From Moraxella bovis (GTDB lineage Bacteria; Pseudomonadota; Gammaproteobacteria; Pseudomonadales; Moraxellaceae), in NCBI RefSeq assembly GCF_002014975.1, contig NZ_MUXV01000048.1, forward strand, positions 1-64,000: 64,000 nucleotides of DNA, given 5' to 3'. Under the pieces are notes generated by a model. That model was given only the letters and a program-made list of their open reading frames with translations. It was not told the DNA's origin and made no database searches. The translations under genes and the position numbers were made by a program. Of this stretch, positions 8,270 through 15,131 are shown in pieces. Positions within the stretch are counted from its first letter, which is position 1. Each line of letters opens with the position of its first letter.

Positions 8270-8674
8270 TTATTTTAAGCGTTTCCCGTCTTTGTCAAAT
8301 ATTCCGTATTTTTTACGCTGTGTAATTCGGTGTTGTCTTTCACCTTTGGCTTCTTCCAAAAATTCTGGGCGAATGCCAAACGGAGTTGAGCTTTTGCGTT
8401 TTATTCTTGGTTTATTAGGTTTGTCTTGTTGGTTGTTTTTGGAGTTTTTAAGAACAGTATAAAGACAGATAAGCGAAATGATAAAAGCCCCAATGCCAAA
8501 GATGAGTGCCATGCCTTGCGTATCAAAAACTGCGGTATTTTGTTCCGAAGGTGTGAGTTGGTGTGGTTTGATTGTGCTGGTGGTGACTGTATTATCAGGC
8601 TGTTCTGATAAGATGCGTTGATTGCTAAGTTCTTGAAATTCTTGCCAGTTTTGATTATTGGTGTTGTCGCTCAT
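8270..8674 (-). CDS. Small single-pass membrane protein, unknown function
   Basis: The 134-residue protein has a polar, Gln/Asn-rich N-terminus, one hydrophobic helix (about residues 56-76, MALIFGIGAFIISLICLYTV) and a Lys/Arg-rich C-terminal tail ending KYGIFDKDGKRLK. Charge distribution suggests an N-out, C-in topology. No family is recognised. It lies downstream of the RiPP-like peptide gene on the same strand, with a hairpin between them, so co-transcription is doubtful. Confidence 0.65.
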   Translation of the reverse strand: MSDNTNNQNWQEFQELSNQRILSEQPDNTVTTSTIKPHQLTPSEQNTAVFDTQGMALIFGIGAFIISLICLYTVLKNSKNNQQDKPNKPRIKRKSSTPFGIRPEFLEEAKGERQHRITQRKKYGIFDKDGKRLK

Positions 8675-8768
8675 GATTTACGTTATGATAATTGCCATAA
8701 GGTTAGTATAGCAAGGTTTTTATCATTTGGGTAGCGTATTTGGAAGTAATGATTGTTGATTTTAAAGT

Positions 8769-8807
8769 GATTTAATCAGCTCTTGTATTCCAAGACCTGA
8801 TTAAATC
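8769..8807. terminator. Hairpin downstream of the 50-residue peptide gene
   Basis: Perfect 11-bp inverted repeat (GATTTAATCAG and CTGATTAAATC) with a 17-base loop, 20 bases after the peptide stop on the minus strand. The T run is weak, so it may attenuate or protect the transcript rather than terminate it strongly. Confidence 0.55.
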
Positions 8808-8826
8808 GTCAAAAGATTTGGGTAAT

Positions 8827-8979
8827 CTAAATCTTACACGCACCGCCTTCACAGCCGTCATCATTGTTGCCATCAAATCCGCCGACCACGCTCACGTCCG
8901 CCAAATCGCCAAGCATGGTATCAAAGTCCAGCTCATCAAGGTTTAAATCGTCCAAATGAATTGCTTGTGAATTTGTCAT
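8827..8979 (-). CDS. 50-residue acidic peptide resembling a RiPP precursor
   Basis: The ORF has an ATG start with a strong GGAGAC ribosome site seven bases upstream. Its N-terminal part is a Leu/Asp-rich leader (HLDDLNLDELDFDTMLGDL), the style of leaders in azole- or lanthionine-containing peptides. A VVGG double-glycine then leads to a Gly/Asp/Asn-rich C-terminus with two Cys (GFDGNNDDGCEGGACKI). No modification enzyme, protease or transporter gene is adjacent: the neighbours are a small membrane protein and a broken flavin reductase. It could be an orphan precursor, a metal-binding peptide or an unrelated small acidic protein. The coding status is well supported; the RiPP role is inference. 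Confidence 0.55.
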   Translation of the reverse strand: MTNSQAIHLDDLNLDELDFDTMLGDLADVSVVGGFDGNNDDGCEGGACKI

Positions 8980-9021
8980 GGGTGTCTCCGAGTTGGGTTT
9001 ATAAAAATAAAAGATTGGATT

Positions 9022-9038
9022 GGCGAATCATTTCGCCC
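9022..9038. repeat. Short dispersed palindrome GGCGAAT-ATTTCGCC type, copy 1
   Basis: GGCGAATCATTTCGCCC forms a small hairpin. Similar copies lie at 10208-10225 and 11469-11487, all in gaps next to the two flavin oxidoreductase genes. Confidence 0.5.
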
Positions 9039-9046
9039 TTATTTGA

Positions 9047-10145
9047 TTATATATCCAAAGGTTGCCATTCTTTACCCTTTAATGGCGGTAGATAGGCAAG
9101 CCCTTTTTGCTGATACGCCCAAAGCTGGTTTGGGATTTTGTAGATGTCGTTATTACGCTCGGGGTCGATGTGCGTGGCGATTTTGTCGGTGTCGCCTGTC
9201 TTTAATAGTGTGGCAAAATTGGGATTGGTTAGTACTGCCTTGCCCACAGCGATAAATTCTGCCCAGCCTGTATCATACGCACGTACCACATCATCGGCAG
9301 AGAGCAGACAACCCACGCCAATGAGCGGTAACTTGCCACCAATGCGGGCATGGAGCTGTTCTATGCGAGTCAAATTGGTGTCCGCCCCACGTCTTGCCTT
9401 TTTATAAAAATCCCACAACGAGACGTGCAAATATTGCAAAGGCTCATCTACCAGAGCATCAATCAAATCAAACGTGTTCGCCATTGTCAAACCATCATCG
9501 CCTGCTTCTTCTGGCGAAAAACGATAGCCTACGATAAATTCTGCCTTGTTGTGTTTGGCTTTTGTTTCATTGACCGTTGAAAACGCAAGCGGTTCTCCAA
9601 GCTTCCGCCCCATTCATCATCTCGCTTGTTGGCTTGGGGTGAGAAAAACTGCTGAATAAGATAATTATTCGCCCCATGAATCTCCACGCCATCAAACCCT
9701 GCTCGTATGGCAAGGTCGGTTGCCATGCCAAAGCCTGTGATGACCGCCTGTATCTCGTCCACGCTCATGGCTTTGGCGGACTGTTTGCCGTTATCCGTGT
9801 CAGACGGGGCGATGACTTCGCCAAACTGGGCAAGCGACTGATAATCGCCATGATGAATTTGCAAAATCGCTTTTGCACCGCCTTTTTTGATGATATTGGC
9901 GGTTTCGGTCAGGCTTGCCAAATGGCTCTCATTATAGGCGGACGGTTGCCTGACAAAGGCTTTACCGCTTGGGTGTACCAAAGTCGCCGCTGTGATAAAT
10001 AAGCCAAAAACGCCCACTTTTTATCGGACAGTGTGCCGTCAGGGTTGGACGCATGGTGGGTCATTGGGGCTACGACAAGGCGGTTTTTGATTTCTACGCC
10101 ATTATTTAGGGTAAACGGGGTAAAAAGTGGGGTGGTGTCATTCAT
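9047..10145 (-). pseudogene. NADH:flavin oxidoreductase of the Old Yellow Enzyme family, two frameshifts
   Basis: Three overlapping reading frames together make one flavin-dependent ene-reductase of about 365 residues. The opening (FTLNNGVEIKNRLVVAPMTH) is in the first frame and ends after DKKWAFLAYLSQR. HPSGKAFVRQP, LQIHHGD and GVEIHGANNYLIQQFFSP are in the second. The C-terminal half (RFSPEEAGDDG, GVGCLLSADDV) is in the third. The breaks are near 10005-10020 and 9575-9610. Such enzymes reduce activated alkenes with NADH and FMN. Both joins are abrupt and the rest is well conserved, so the damage is recent or reflects base-calling errors. Confidence 0.8.
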
Positions 10146-10207
10146 AATTTTTCTCTTTAAAATAAAATGGTTAATTGATAAATTGGTGTTTTTAAATTGA
10201 ACGGTAG

Positions 10208-10225
10208 GGTCGAATCACATTCGCC
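10208..10225. repeat. Short dispersed palindrome, copy 2
   Basis: GGTCGAATCACATTCGCCC-type hairpin between the two flavin oxidoreductase genes; see the copy at 9022. Confidence 0.45.
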
Positions 10226-10258
10226 CTTGTAACATGTATTGGATTTTGGGTTCTTTAT

Positions 10259-10378
10259 CCAAATACACTCTATAAAATGAAAAAGTACTACGGTTTTTCG
10301 TTCGTGGTGAGCTATGCCTGCCCATAATGGTTTTCCGCTACCCGCAGGCATAGCTCAGGGCGACGGAAAACTAGTTTT
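10259..10378 (-). repeat. Dispersed 120-bp repeat, copy R1
   Basis: On the minus strand it runs from TTTTCCGTCGCCCTGAGC through GCTCACCACGAACG to TACTTTTTCATTTTATAGAG. The same order occurs at 54540-54650 and, in part, at 52576-52650. It contains internal complementary arms (CATAGCTC, GGCAGGCATAG) and no ORF, so it behaves like a REP-type non-coding repeat. It fills most of the 254-base gap between the two broken oxidoreductase genes. Confidence 0.7.
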
Positions 10379-10399
10379 ACAGGAAGTTTATTTAAAACA

Positions 10400-11385
10400 T
10401 CAACCTTTTACCACATCAGCAAGCAATTCATACGAGCGAGCTTGTTTGTCTTTGTCATAAATATAGCTTACTGCCATAAATTCATCGGCATTGACTCGGC
10501 TTTGTAATTGCTCTAACTGAGCTTTGACCGTCTGTGGCGAGCCAATCACGCTACATGCCGTCATGCTCTTTGCCATAGATAGGGTATGCGGTGGAATACG
10601 ACTCTCGATGTCAGAGGTAGGCGGTTTCATGCCTGAGCGTTCGCCTGTTACCACGTTTAAGAGAAACTGCAAACTGGTGGTAGAAAGGAGCTTCGCTTCG
10701 CTGTCGGTATCGGCAACAATGGCATTTAGCCCAACGATAACTTTGGGCTTGTCAAGCACGTCAGATGGCTTAAATTCCCTGCGGTAAATCTCCACCGCCT
10801 GCACCAAAAACCGTGGGGCAAAATGAGACGCAAAGGCATAAGGCAAACCAAGCTCTGCCGCCAAATACGCACTCTCAGGGCTGGAACCCAAGATATACAG
10901 TGGCACGTTTAGCCCTTTGGCAGGGTAGGCTCGAACTTTGTCGCTGTCGTCATTGCCAAAATAAAACTGCAACTCTTTGATATCACTAGGAAAACTCATC
11001 GCAAACTCATCTTGATGACGGCGAATGGCTCGGGCGGTGGCAGGATCAGTACCAGGGGCTCTCCCAAGCCCCAAATCTACACGGTCAGGATATAGGCTTG
11101 CCAGCGTGCCATACTGTTCGGCAACGACAAAGGGCGAATGATTGGGGAGCATGACACCGCCCGACCCGACTCGGATTGTGCTTGTCTTGTCAAGCACACG
11201 CTGGATAAGTAGGCTCGTGGCGGAACTTGCCAGATATAGGGCATATTGTGGTGTTCGGCAATCCAGTAGCGAGTGTAGCCTGTGCGTTCGGCAAGCTGTG
11301 CAAGCTCTACCAAATTATCAATCGCTTGGTTAAAAGTCTCGCCGTCTCGTAAGGGGGCTAGATTTAAAATAGACAAATCGGTCAT
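10400..11385 (-). pseudogene. LLM-class (luciferase-like) flavin-dependent monooxygenase, one frameshift
   Basis: The N-terminal frame (MTDLSILNLAPLRDGETF to RYWIAEHHNMP) and the C-terminal frame (from SSATSLLIQRVLDKTS onward) together make one luciferase-like protein of about 328 residues. It has the family hallmarks AEHHNMP, VGSGGVMLPNHSP and GRAPGTDP. The frame changes near 11225-11240. Such enzymes are FMN-dependent monooxygenases of unknown substrate (LuxA-like, MsnO8 group). It lies between the broken OYE gene and the arsR-type gene on the same strand. A TTTAGATATGT motif at 11415-11425 upstream is shared with the arsR promoter. Confidence 0.82.
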
Positions 11386-11414
11386 GGTTTTTCTCGCTTT
11401 TACATTTATAAAAA

Positions 11415-11425
11415 TTTAGATATGT
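11415..11425. promoter_or_regulatory. Putative ArsR-type half operator upstream of the monooxygenase gene
   Basis: TTTAGATATGT, preceded by TATAAAA, is identical to part of the palindrome in front of the arsR-type gene at 11879-11900. This suggests that regulator also controls the monooxygenase. Confidence 0.45.
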
Positions 11426-11468
11426 TTTGGCAAAATTTTTGGGGCTATTTGATTAAATGGATGGGTGG

Positions 11469-11487
11469 GGGCAAATCGTATTCGCTC
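11469..11487. repeat. Short dispersed palindrome, copy 3
   Basis: GGGCAAATCGTATTCGCTC, a weaker copy of the palindrome at 9022 and 10208, in the gap after the arsR-type gene. Confidence 0.35.
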
Positions 11488-11519
11488 AATTATCAACACA
11501 CCGCAAAAGGCAAATTATT

Positions 11520-11846
11520 TTAATGAGACAACCTGCCAATCTCATCATGCACTTGGCGGATAAAGCCGTCCACACCGCTTGGGCAGTAGCGGTAATACGT
11601 CCATTTGCCAAGGCGTTTGCTCTCTATTAGCCCTGTTTGTTGTAGGCTATTTAAGTAGCTTGAAATCACCGACTGGGCAAGCCCTGATTTGTCGGCAATC
11701 ACACCCACACAAATCCCACCGTCAAAACCCGTTTCGTCACAGCGTAAAGCGTCCGCCCCAAAATGCATGGCAGGGTCTTTGAGCCACAGCAAAATCTGAT
11801 AGCGGACATCGTTGGCAAGCACTTTAAAAATGTCGGTGGATTTCAT
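11520..11846 (-). CDS. ArsR-family winged-helix transcriptional regulator
   Basis: The 108-residue protein has an ArsR/SmtB-type fold: DIFKVLANDVRYQILLWL at the N-terminus, a recognition region SGLAQSVISSYLNSLQQTGL, and a wing RLGKWTYYRY. Cys residues at ALRCDET, GGICVGV and RYCPSG could sense a metal or electrophile, but no classic ELCVCDL metal box is present. The gene lies upstream of the monooxygenase and OYE genes on the same strand. It is preceded by the palindrome at 11879-11898, which fits autoregulation. Its two apparent targets are broken while it is intact. Confidence 0.8.
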   Translation of the reverse strand: MKSTDIFKVLANDVRYQILLWLKDPAMHFGADALRCDETGFDGGICVGVIADKSGLAQSVISSYLNSLQQTGLIESKRLGKWTYYRYCPSGVDGFIRQVHDEIGRLSH

Positions 11847-11878
11847 GAATACAGATAATCTAAAAATAATATATTATT

Positions 11879-11898
11879 ATATCTATAAATTTAGATAT
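11879..11898. promoter_or_regulatory. Palindromic operator upstream of the arsR-type gene
   Basis: ATATCTA-N6-TAGATAT is a perfect 7-bp inverted repeat 33 bases upstream of the start codon. Together with the shared TTTAGATATGT motif in front of the monooxygenase gene it is the likely binding site of the regulator. Confidence 0.6.
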
Positions 11899-11967
11899 GT
11901 CAAGCTCATCACGCTATCATAAATATGATAAAATGGCGTCAAGATAACGTAATCAAAAAAACACACC

Positions 11968-12891
11968 ATGCCCCACACCACACTGCCCATGAAAGACGGT
12001 ATTTCTCCAAGTTGTCTTTATTTAGAAAAATTAAACAATCAGCCCAAGAGTCTACTGGCGTTTTTATGCCAAAAATTCCCCCACATCAGCCCTGATGAGT
12101 GGCAGGCACGCTTTGACAGTGGCGATGTTTGGGGAGATATTTCAGATAAGATGACAGGCGGTGTCGCCCCTTTGACGGCAGAGACGCCTTATGTGCATGG
12201 ATGGACGATTTATTATTATCGAGCCCTACAAGATGAGATTGCCGTGCCGTTTGATCATCAGATTCTCTTTGAAAATGATGAGTTCATGGTGGTAGATAAG
12301 CCCCATTTTTTGGCGGTAACGCCATCGGGCAGTTATGTCAAACAGACCCTGCTTGCTCGCCTAAAAGCTGATACGGGCAATGCCGATTTGTCCCCCATTC
12401 ACAGGCTAGACAGAGAGACGGCAGGGCTGATACTCATCAGTAAAAATGTCGCCACACGCCATCAGTATCAAGCCTTATTTGCTCATCATGCCATTACCAA
12501 AGTGTATCACGCCATCGCCACTGTTAATCATAACTTAATAATTCCGATAGATGTTCGCTTGCATTTGGAGCGTGGCGAGCCGTTTTATGTCATGCGTGTC
12601 AATGCTGACAAACCTGCCAATACCCACACGCACATTGATATTTTGGCGGTCAAAGGCGACCTTGCCAAATACGAGCTTCGCCCTACGACGGGCAAACTTC
12701 ATCAGTTAAGAGTTCATCTAAACCATCTTGGCATACCCATCTGTCATGACCCTTATTATCCATCAGTCCGTCATAAACCCAAAGATGACTTTATCAATCC
12801 TTTGCAACTACTTGCCAAACACCTTGTATTTAACGACCCCATCACAGGCGAGCGGTGGGAATTTACATCAAAGCAAAATCTAGCTTTATAA
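11968..12891 (+). CDS. RluA-family pseudouridine synthase
   Basis: The 307-residue protein isomerises uridine to pseudouridine in rRNA or tRNA. The catalytic motif HRLDRETAGLIL carries the essential Asp, and FMVVDKPHFLAVTPSG and GKLHQLRVHLNHLGIPICHDPYY are the other family signatures. The N-terminal region (about 80 residues, LLAFLCQKF, SGDVWGD) resembles a degenerate S4-like domain. It is not clear which rRNA or tRNA position is modified. The gene is monocistronic with its own terminator. Confidence 0.9.
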   Translation: MPHTTLPMKDGISPSCLYLEKLNNQPKSLLAFLCQKFPHISPDEWQARFDSGDVWGDISDKMTGGVAPLTAETPYVHGWTIYYYRALQDEIAVPFDHQILFENDEFMVVDKPHFLAVTPSGSYVKQTLLARLKADTGNADLSPIHRLDRETAGLILISKNVATRHQYQALFAHHAITKVYHAIATVNHNLIIPIDVRLHLERGEPFYVMRVNADKPANTHTHIDILAVKGDLAKYELRPTTGKLHQLRVHLNHLGIPICHDPYYPSVRHKPKDDFINPLQLLAKHLVFNDPITGERWEFTSKQNLAL

Positions 12892-12917
12892 AAAACCCTG
12901 CGACTGGGCAGGGTTTT
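12892..12917. terminator. Terminator after the pseudouridine synthase gene
   Basis: Perfect 10-bp stem AAAACCCTGC with its complement, beginning at the stop codon. The A and T flanks allow it to work in both directions, also for the converging small gene. Confidence 0.85.
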
Positions 12918-12940
12918 GGGGTAGATTTGCCAGTGTTAAA

Positions 12941-13207
12941 TCACCAAAATAAAAAACTTACCCCAAGCAAAATAAGTAGCACGCATTGGAGTGTCAAAAA
13001 GGTTTGGTGTTTTTTTAAAAACGCCACAAGGGGCGAGTCGTGCTTTTTGTCGTCCATATTTTGGACGGTCAGCGTGTCAAGCTCTTGCTTGGTGGGGTGT
13101 TTGTTGTCATTCATGGGGGCAACTGATTTCTTATTGACAAAATCATTGGGGCTCATGCTCATGACCATGTCAAATCTCCGTGGTACTGATGTTTGCTTTT
13201 TGCTCAA
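12941..13207 (-). CDS. Small C-tail-anchored membrane protein, unknown function
   Basis: The 88-residue protein is polar, with Lys- and Asp-rich stretches, up to about residue 65. It ends in one hydrophobic helix (LTLQCVLLILLGVSFLFW), as expected of a tail-anchored inner-membrane protein. No family is recognised. A longer ORF on the other strand over the same bases looks like a shadow. It is convergent with the pseudouridine synthase gene. Confidence 0.55.
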   Translation of the reverse strand: MSKKQTSVPRRFDMVMSMSPNDFVNKKSVAPMNDNKHPTKQELDTLTVQNMDDKKHDSPLVAFLKKHQTFLTLQCVLLILLGVSFLFW

Positions 13208-13487
13208 TTTATTGTAATTTTATGTAAATAAATATTACGATAAATATTTTTTGTGTTATTTGTTGTACTATTATATCGGTTTTTTTGAAAAATTTAAATA
13301 AAAAATAGCATTTTTGTGTAAAATTCATCAGTATTTTTGTAAATTTCTATTTTTAACAAAACGAATGAATATTTCCAATCTCTTACCAAACACCCATTAA
13401 GCAAAATCAAATCAGACAGTCATGCCAAAAAATGATAAAATAGGCTGATTTGTTCATTTTCTTTTTATTAATAATATAGGAACTGCC

Positions 13488-14777
13488 ATGACACTTACCG
13501 CCGACCAAGTCTTATTTGAAAAAGCCAAACGCCACATTCCAGGGGGTGTAAACTCGCCCGTGCGCGCTTTTGCAGGAGTGGGCGGTACGCCTGTGTTCGT
13601 GAGCCGTGCCAAGGGTGCGTATATGTACGACACCGAAGGGCGTGAATACATCGACTATGTGGGTTCGTGGGGGCCCATGATTTTGGGACATGCTCACCCC
13701 AAGGTCATCGATGCGGTAAAGCTCGCCTGTGATGACGGCTTGTCCTTTGGGGCTCCCACACCCTTTGAGACGACCATGGCGGATTTGATTGCCGATATTA
13801 TTCCACACATTGAGCTCGTTCGCATGGTGTCATCAGGGACGGAGGCGACCATGAGTGCCATTCGTCTGGCTCGTGGCTACACAGGGCGAGACAAGATTGT
13901 CAAATTTGAAGGGTGCTATCATGGGCATTCAGATAGCCTACTTGTCAAGGCAGGCTCTGGTATGCTGGACATTGGCGAGCCGACATCCAAGGGCGTGCCT
14001 GCTGATTTTGCCAAGCATACCGTAACCTTGCCTTATAATGACATTGATGCGTTGCGTTCTGCCTTTGACAAATTTGGCGATGAATTTGCGTGCGTGATTT
14101 TAGAGCCGATAGCGGGCAACATGAACATGGTTATCCCAAGCCAAGAATTTCATAACACCCTGCGTGAGCTTTGCACCAAGCACGGGGTGGTGTTGATTTT
14201 TGATGAAGTGATGACGGGCTTTCGTGTGGGACTGCGTGGAGCAAGCAACCATTTTGGCATTACCCCCGACCTTAGCACCTTTGGCAAAATCATCGGGGCT
14301 GGCTTGCCTGTGGGAGCATTTGGCGGTAAGCGTGAGATTATGGAATGTATCGCTCCTTTGGGCGGTGTTTACCAAGCAGGGACATTGTCTGGCAACCCCT
14401 TAGCCATGCGTGCAGGTAAGGCGATGTTTGATGAATTAACTCGTCCGAATTTTTATGAAGAATTGACCGCCAAAACTGCCAAACTGGTAAACGGCTTACA
14501 AGCACTTGCCGACAAACACGGCATAGATTTTGCAAGCTGTCATGTGGGCGGTATGTTTGGGCTGTTTTTTGCCAAAGAATTGCCCAAAAACTTTAATGAC
14601 GTGGCATGCGCCGACACCAAACGCTTTAACCAGTTTTTCCATGCCATGCTAAAACAGGGCATATACCTTGCTCCGTCTGCCTTTGAAGCGTCCTTTATGT
14701 CCATCGCCCATACCGATGACGACATTGAGCGGACACTTGTGTGTGCGGATAAGGCATTTGGTGAGCTGATTGGTTGA
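13488..14777 (+). CDS. hemL: Glutamate-1-semialdehyde 2,1-aminomutase
   Basis: HemL makes 5-aminolevulinate from glutamate-1-semialdehyde, the last step of the C5 entry into haem biosynthesis. The 429 residues match the family length. Seen motifs are [12 protein letters not shown] near the N-terminus, [16 protein letters not shown] for phosphate binding, the metal-free FDEVMTGFR segment, and [13 protein letters not shown] with the pyridoxal-phosphate Lys at about residue 267. The ribosome site is AGGAACTGCC. The 270 bases upstream are very AT-rich and hold the promoter (a GATAAAAT box about 60 bases before the start) but no gene. Confidence 0.96.
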   Translation: MTLTADQVLFEKAKRHIPGGVNSPVRAFAGVGGTPVFVSRAKGAYMYDTEGREYIDYVGSWGPMILGHAHPKVIDAVKLACDDGLSFGAPTPFETTMADLIADIIPHIELVRMVSSGTEATMSAIRLARGYTGRDKIVKFEGCYHGHSDSLLVKAGSGMLDIGEPTSKGVPADFAKHTVTLPYNDIDALRSAFDKFGDEFACVILEPIAGNMNMVIPSQEFHNTLRELCTKHGVVLIFDEVMTGFRVGLRGASNHFGITPDLSTFGKIIGAGLPVGAFGGKREIMECIAPLGGVYQAGTLSGNPLAMRAGKAMFDELTRPNFYEELTAKTAKLVNGLQALADKHGIDFASCHVGGMFGLFFAKELPKNFNDVACADTKRFNQFFHAMLKQGIYLAPSAFEASFMSIAHTDDDIERTLVCADKAFGELIG

Positions 14778-14816
14778 TTTTTTAAAATTGACTACCATAT
14801 AATTTGATTGTATTAC

Positions 14817-15079
14817 TAGGGCGTGCCTACCCTTTATAACACTATTTACAATATAGACATATTTTAGAAAAACTAATCGTTTTTGCATGAAAAATGGCTA
14901 TCCGACCACTTAATTTTTAAAATTAAGTTAAAATCTTAAGATTTATCAGATTAAGTGGTCGGATGTTTTTCATAATAAAAACTTGCCTGATAGAAAACTC
15001 ACAGCCTCAAGTTTTTTCCTTGAAAAACGTGCGATTTTTCTCATTTTTCATTGCAAATATAAAAGTTCAACACGCCCTA
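14817..15079 (+). repeat. MITE-like interspersed element, copy B
   Basis: The 263-bp element is bounded by TAGGGCGTG and CACGCCCTA, consistent with short inverted ends next to a TA target. It shares both flanks and tail with copy A at 1-191, in the same orientation. The hairpin core (14901-14963) is inverted relative to copy A. It has no ORF. The right end lies 52 bases before the secA start, so secA transcription may begin within or next to the element. Confidence 0.7.
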
Positions 15080-15131
15080 ATTAAAGTTGCTGTTATAAAA
15101 TATTTTGCCCTGTGCAATTTGGAAAAAAACC

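Noticed and set aside
12855..13217. A 120-codon ORF on the plus strand
   Set aside because: It lies over the small membrane protein on the opposite strand, has no ribosome site and begins inside the pseudouridine synthase gene.
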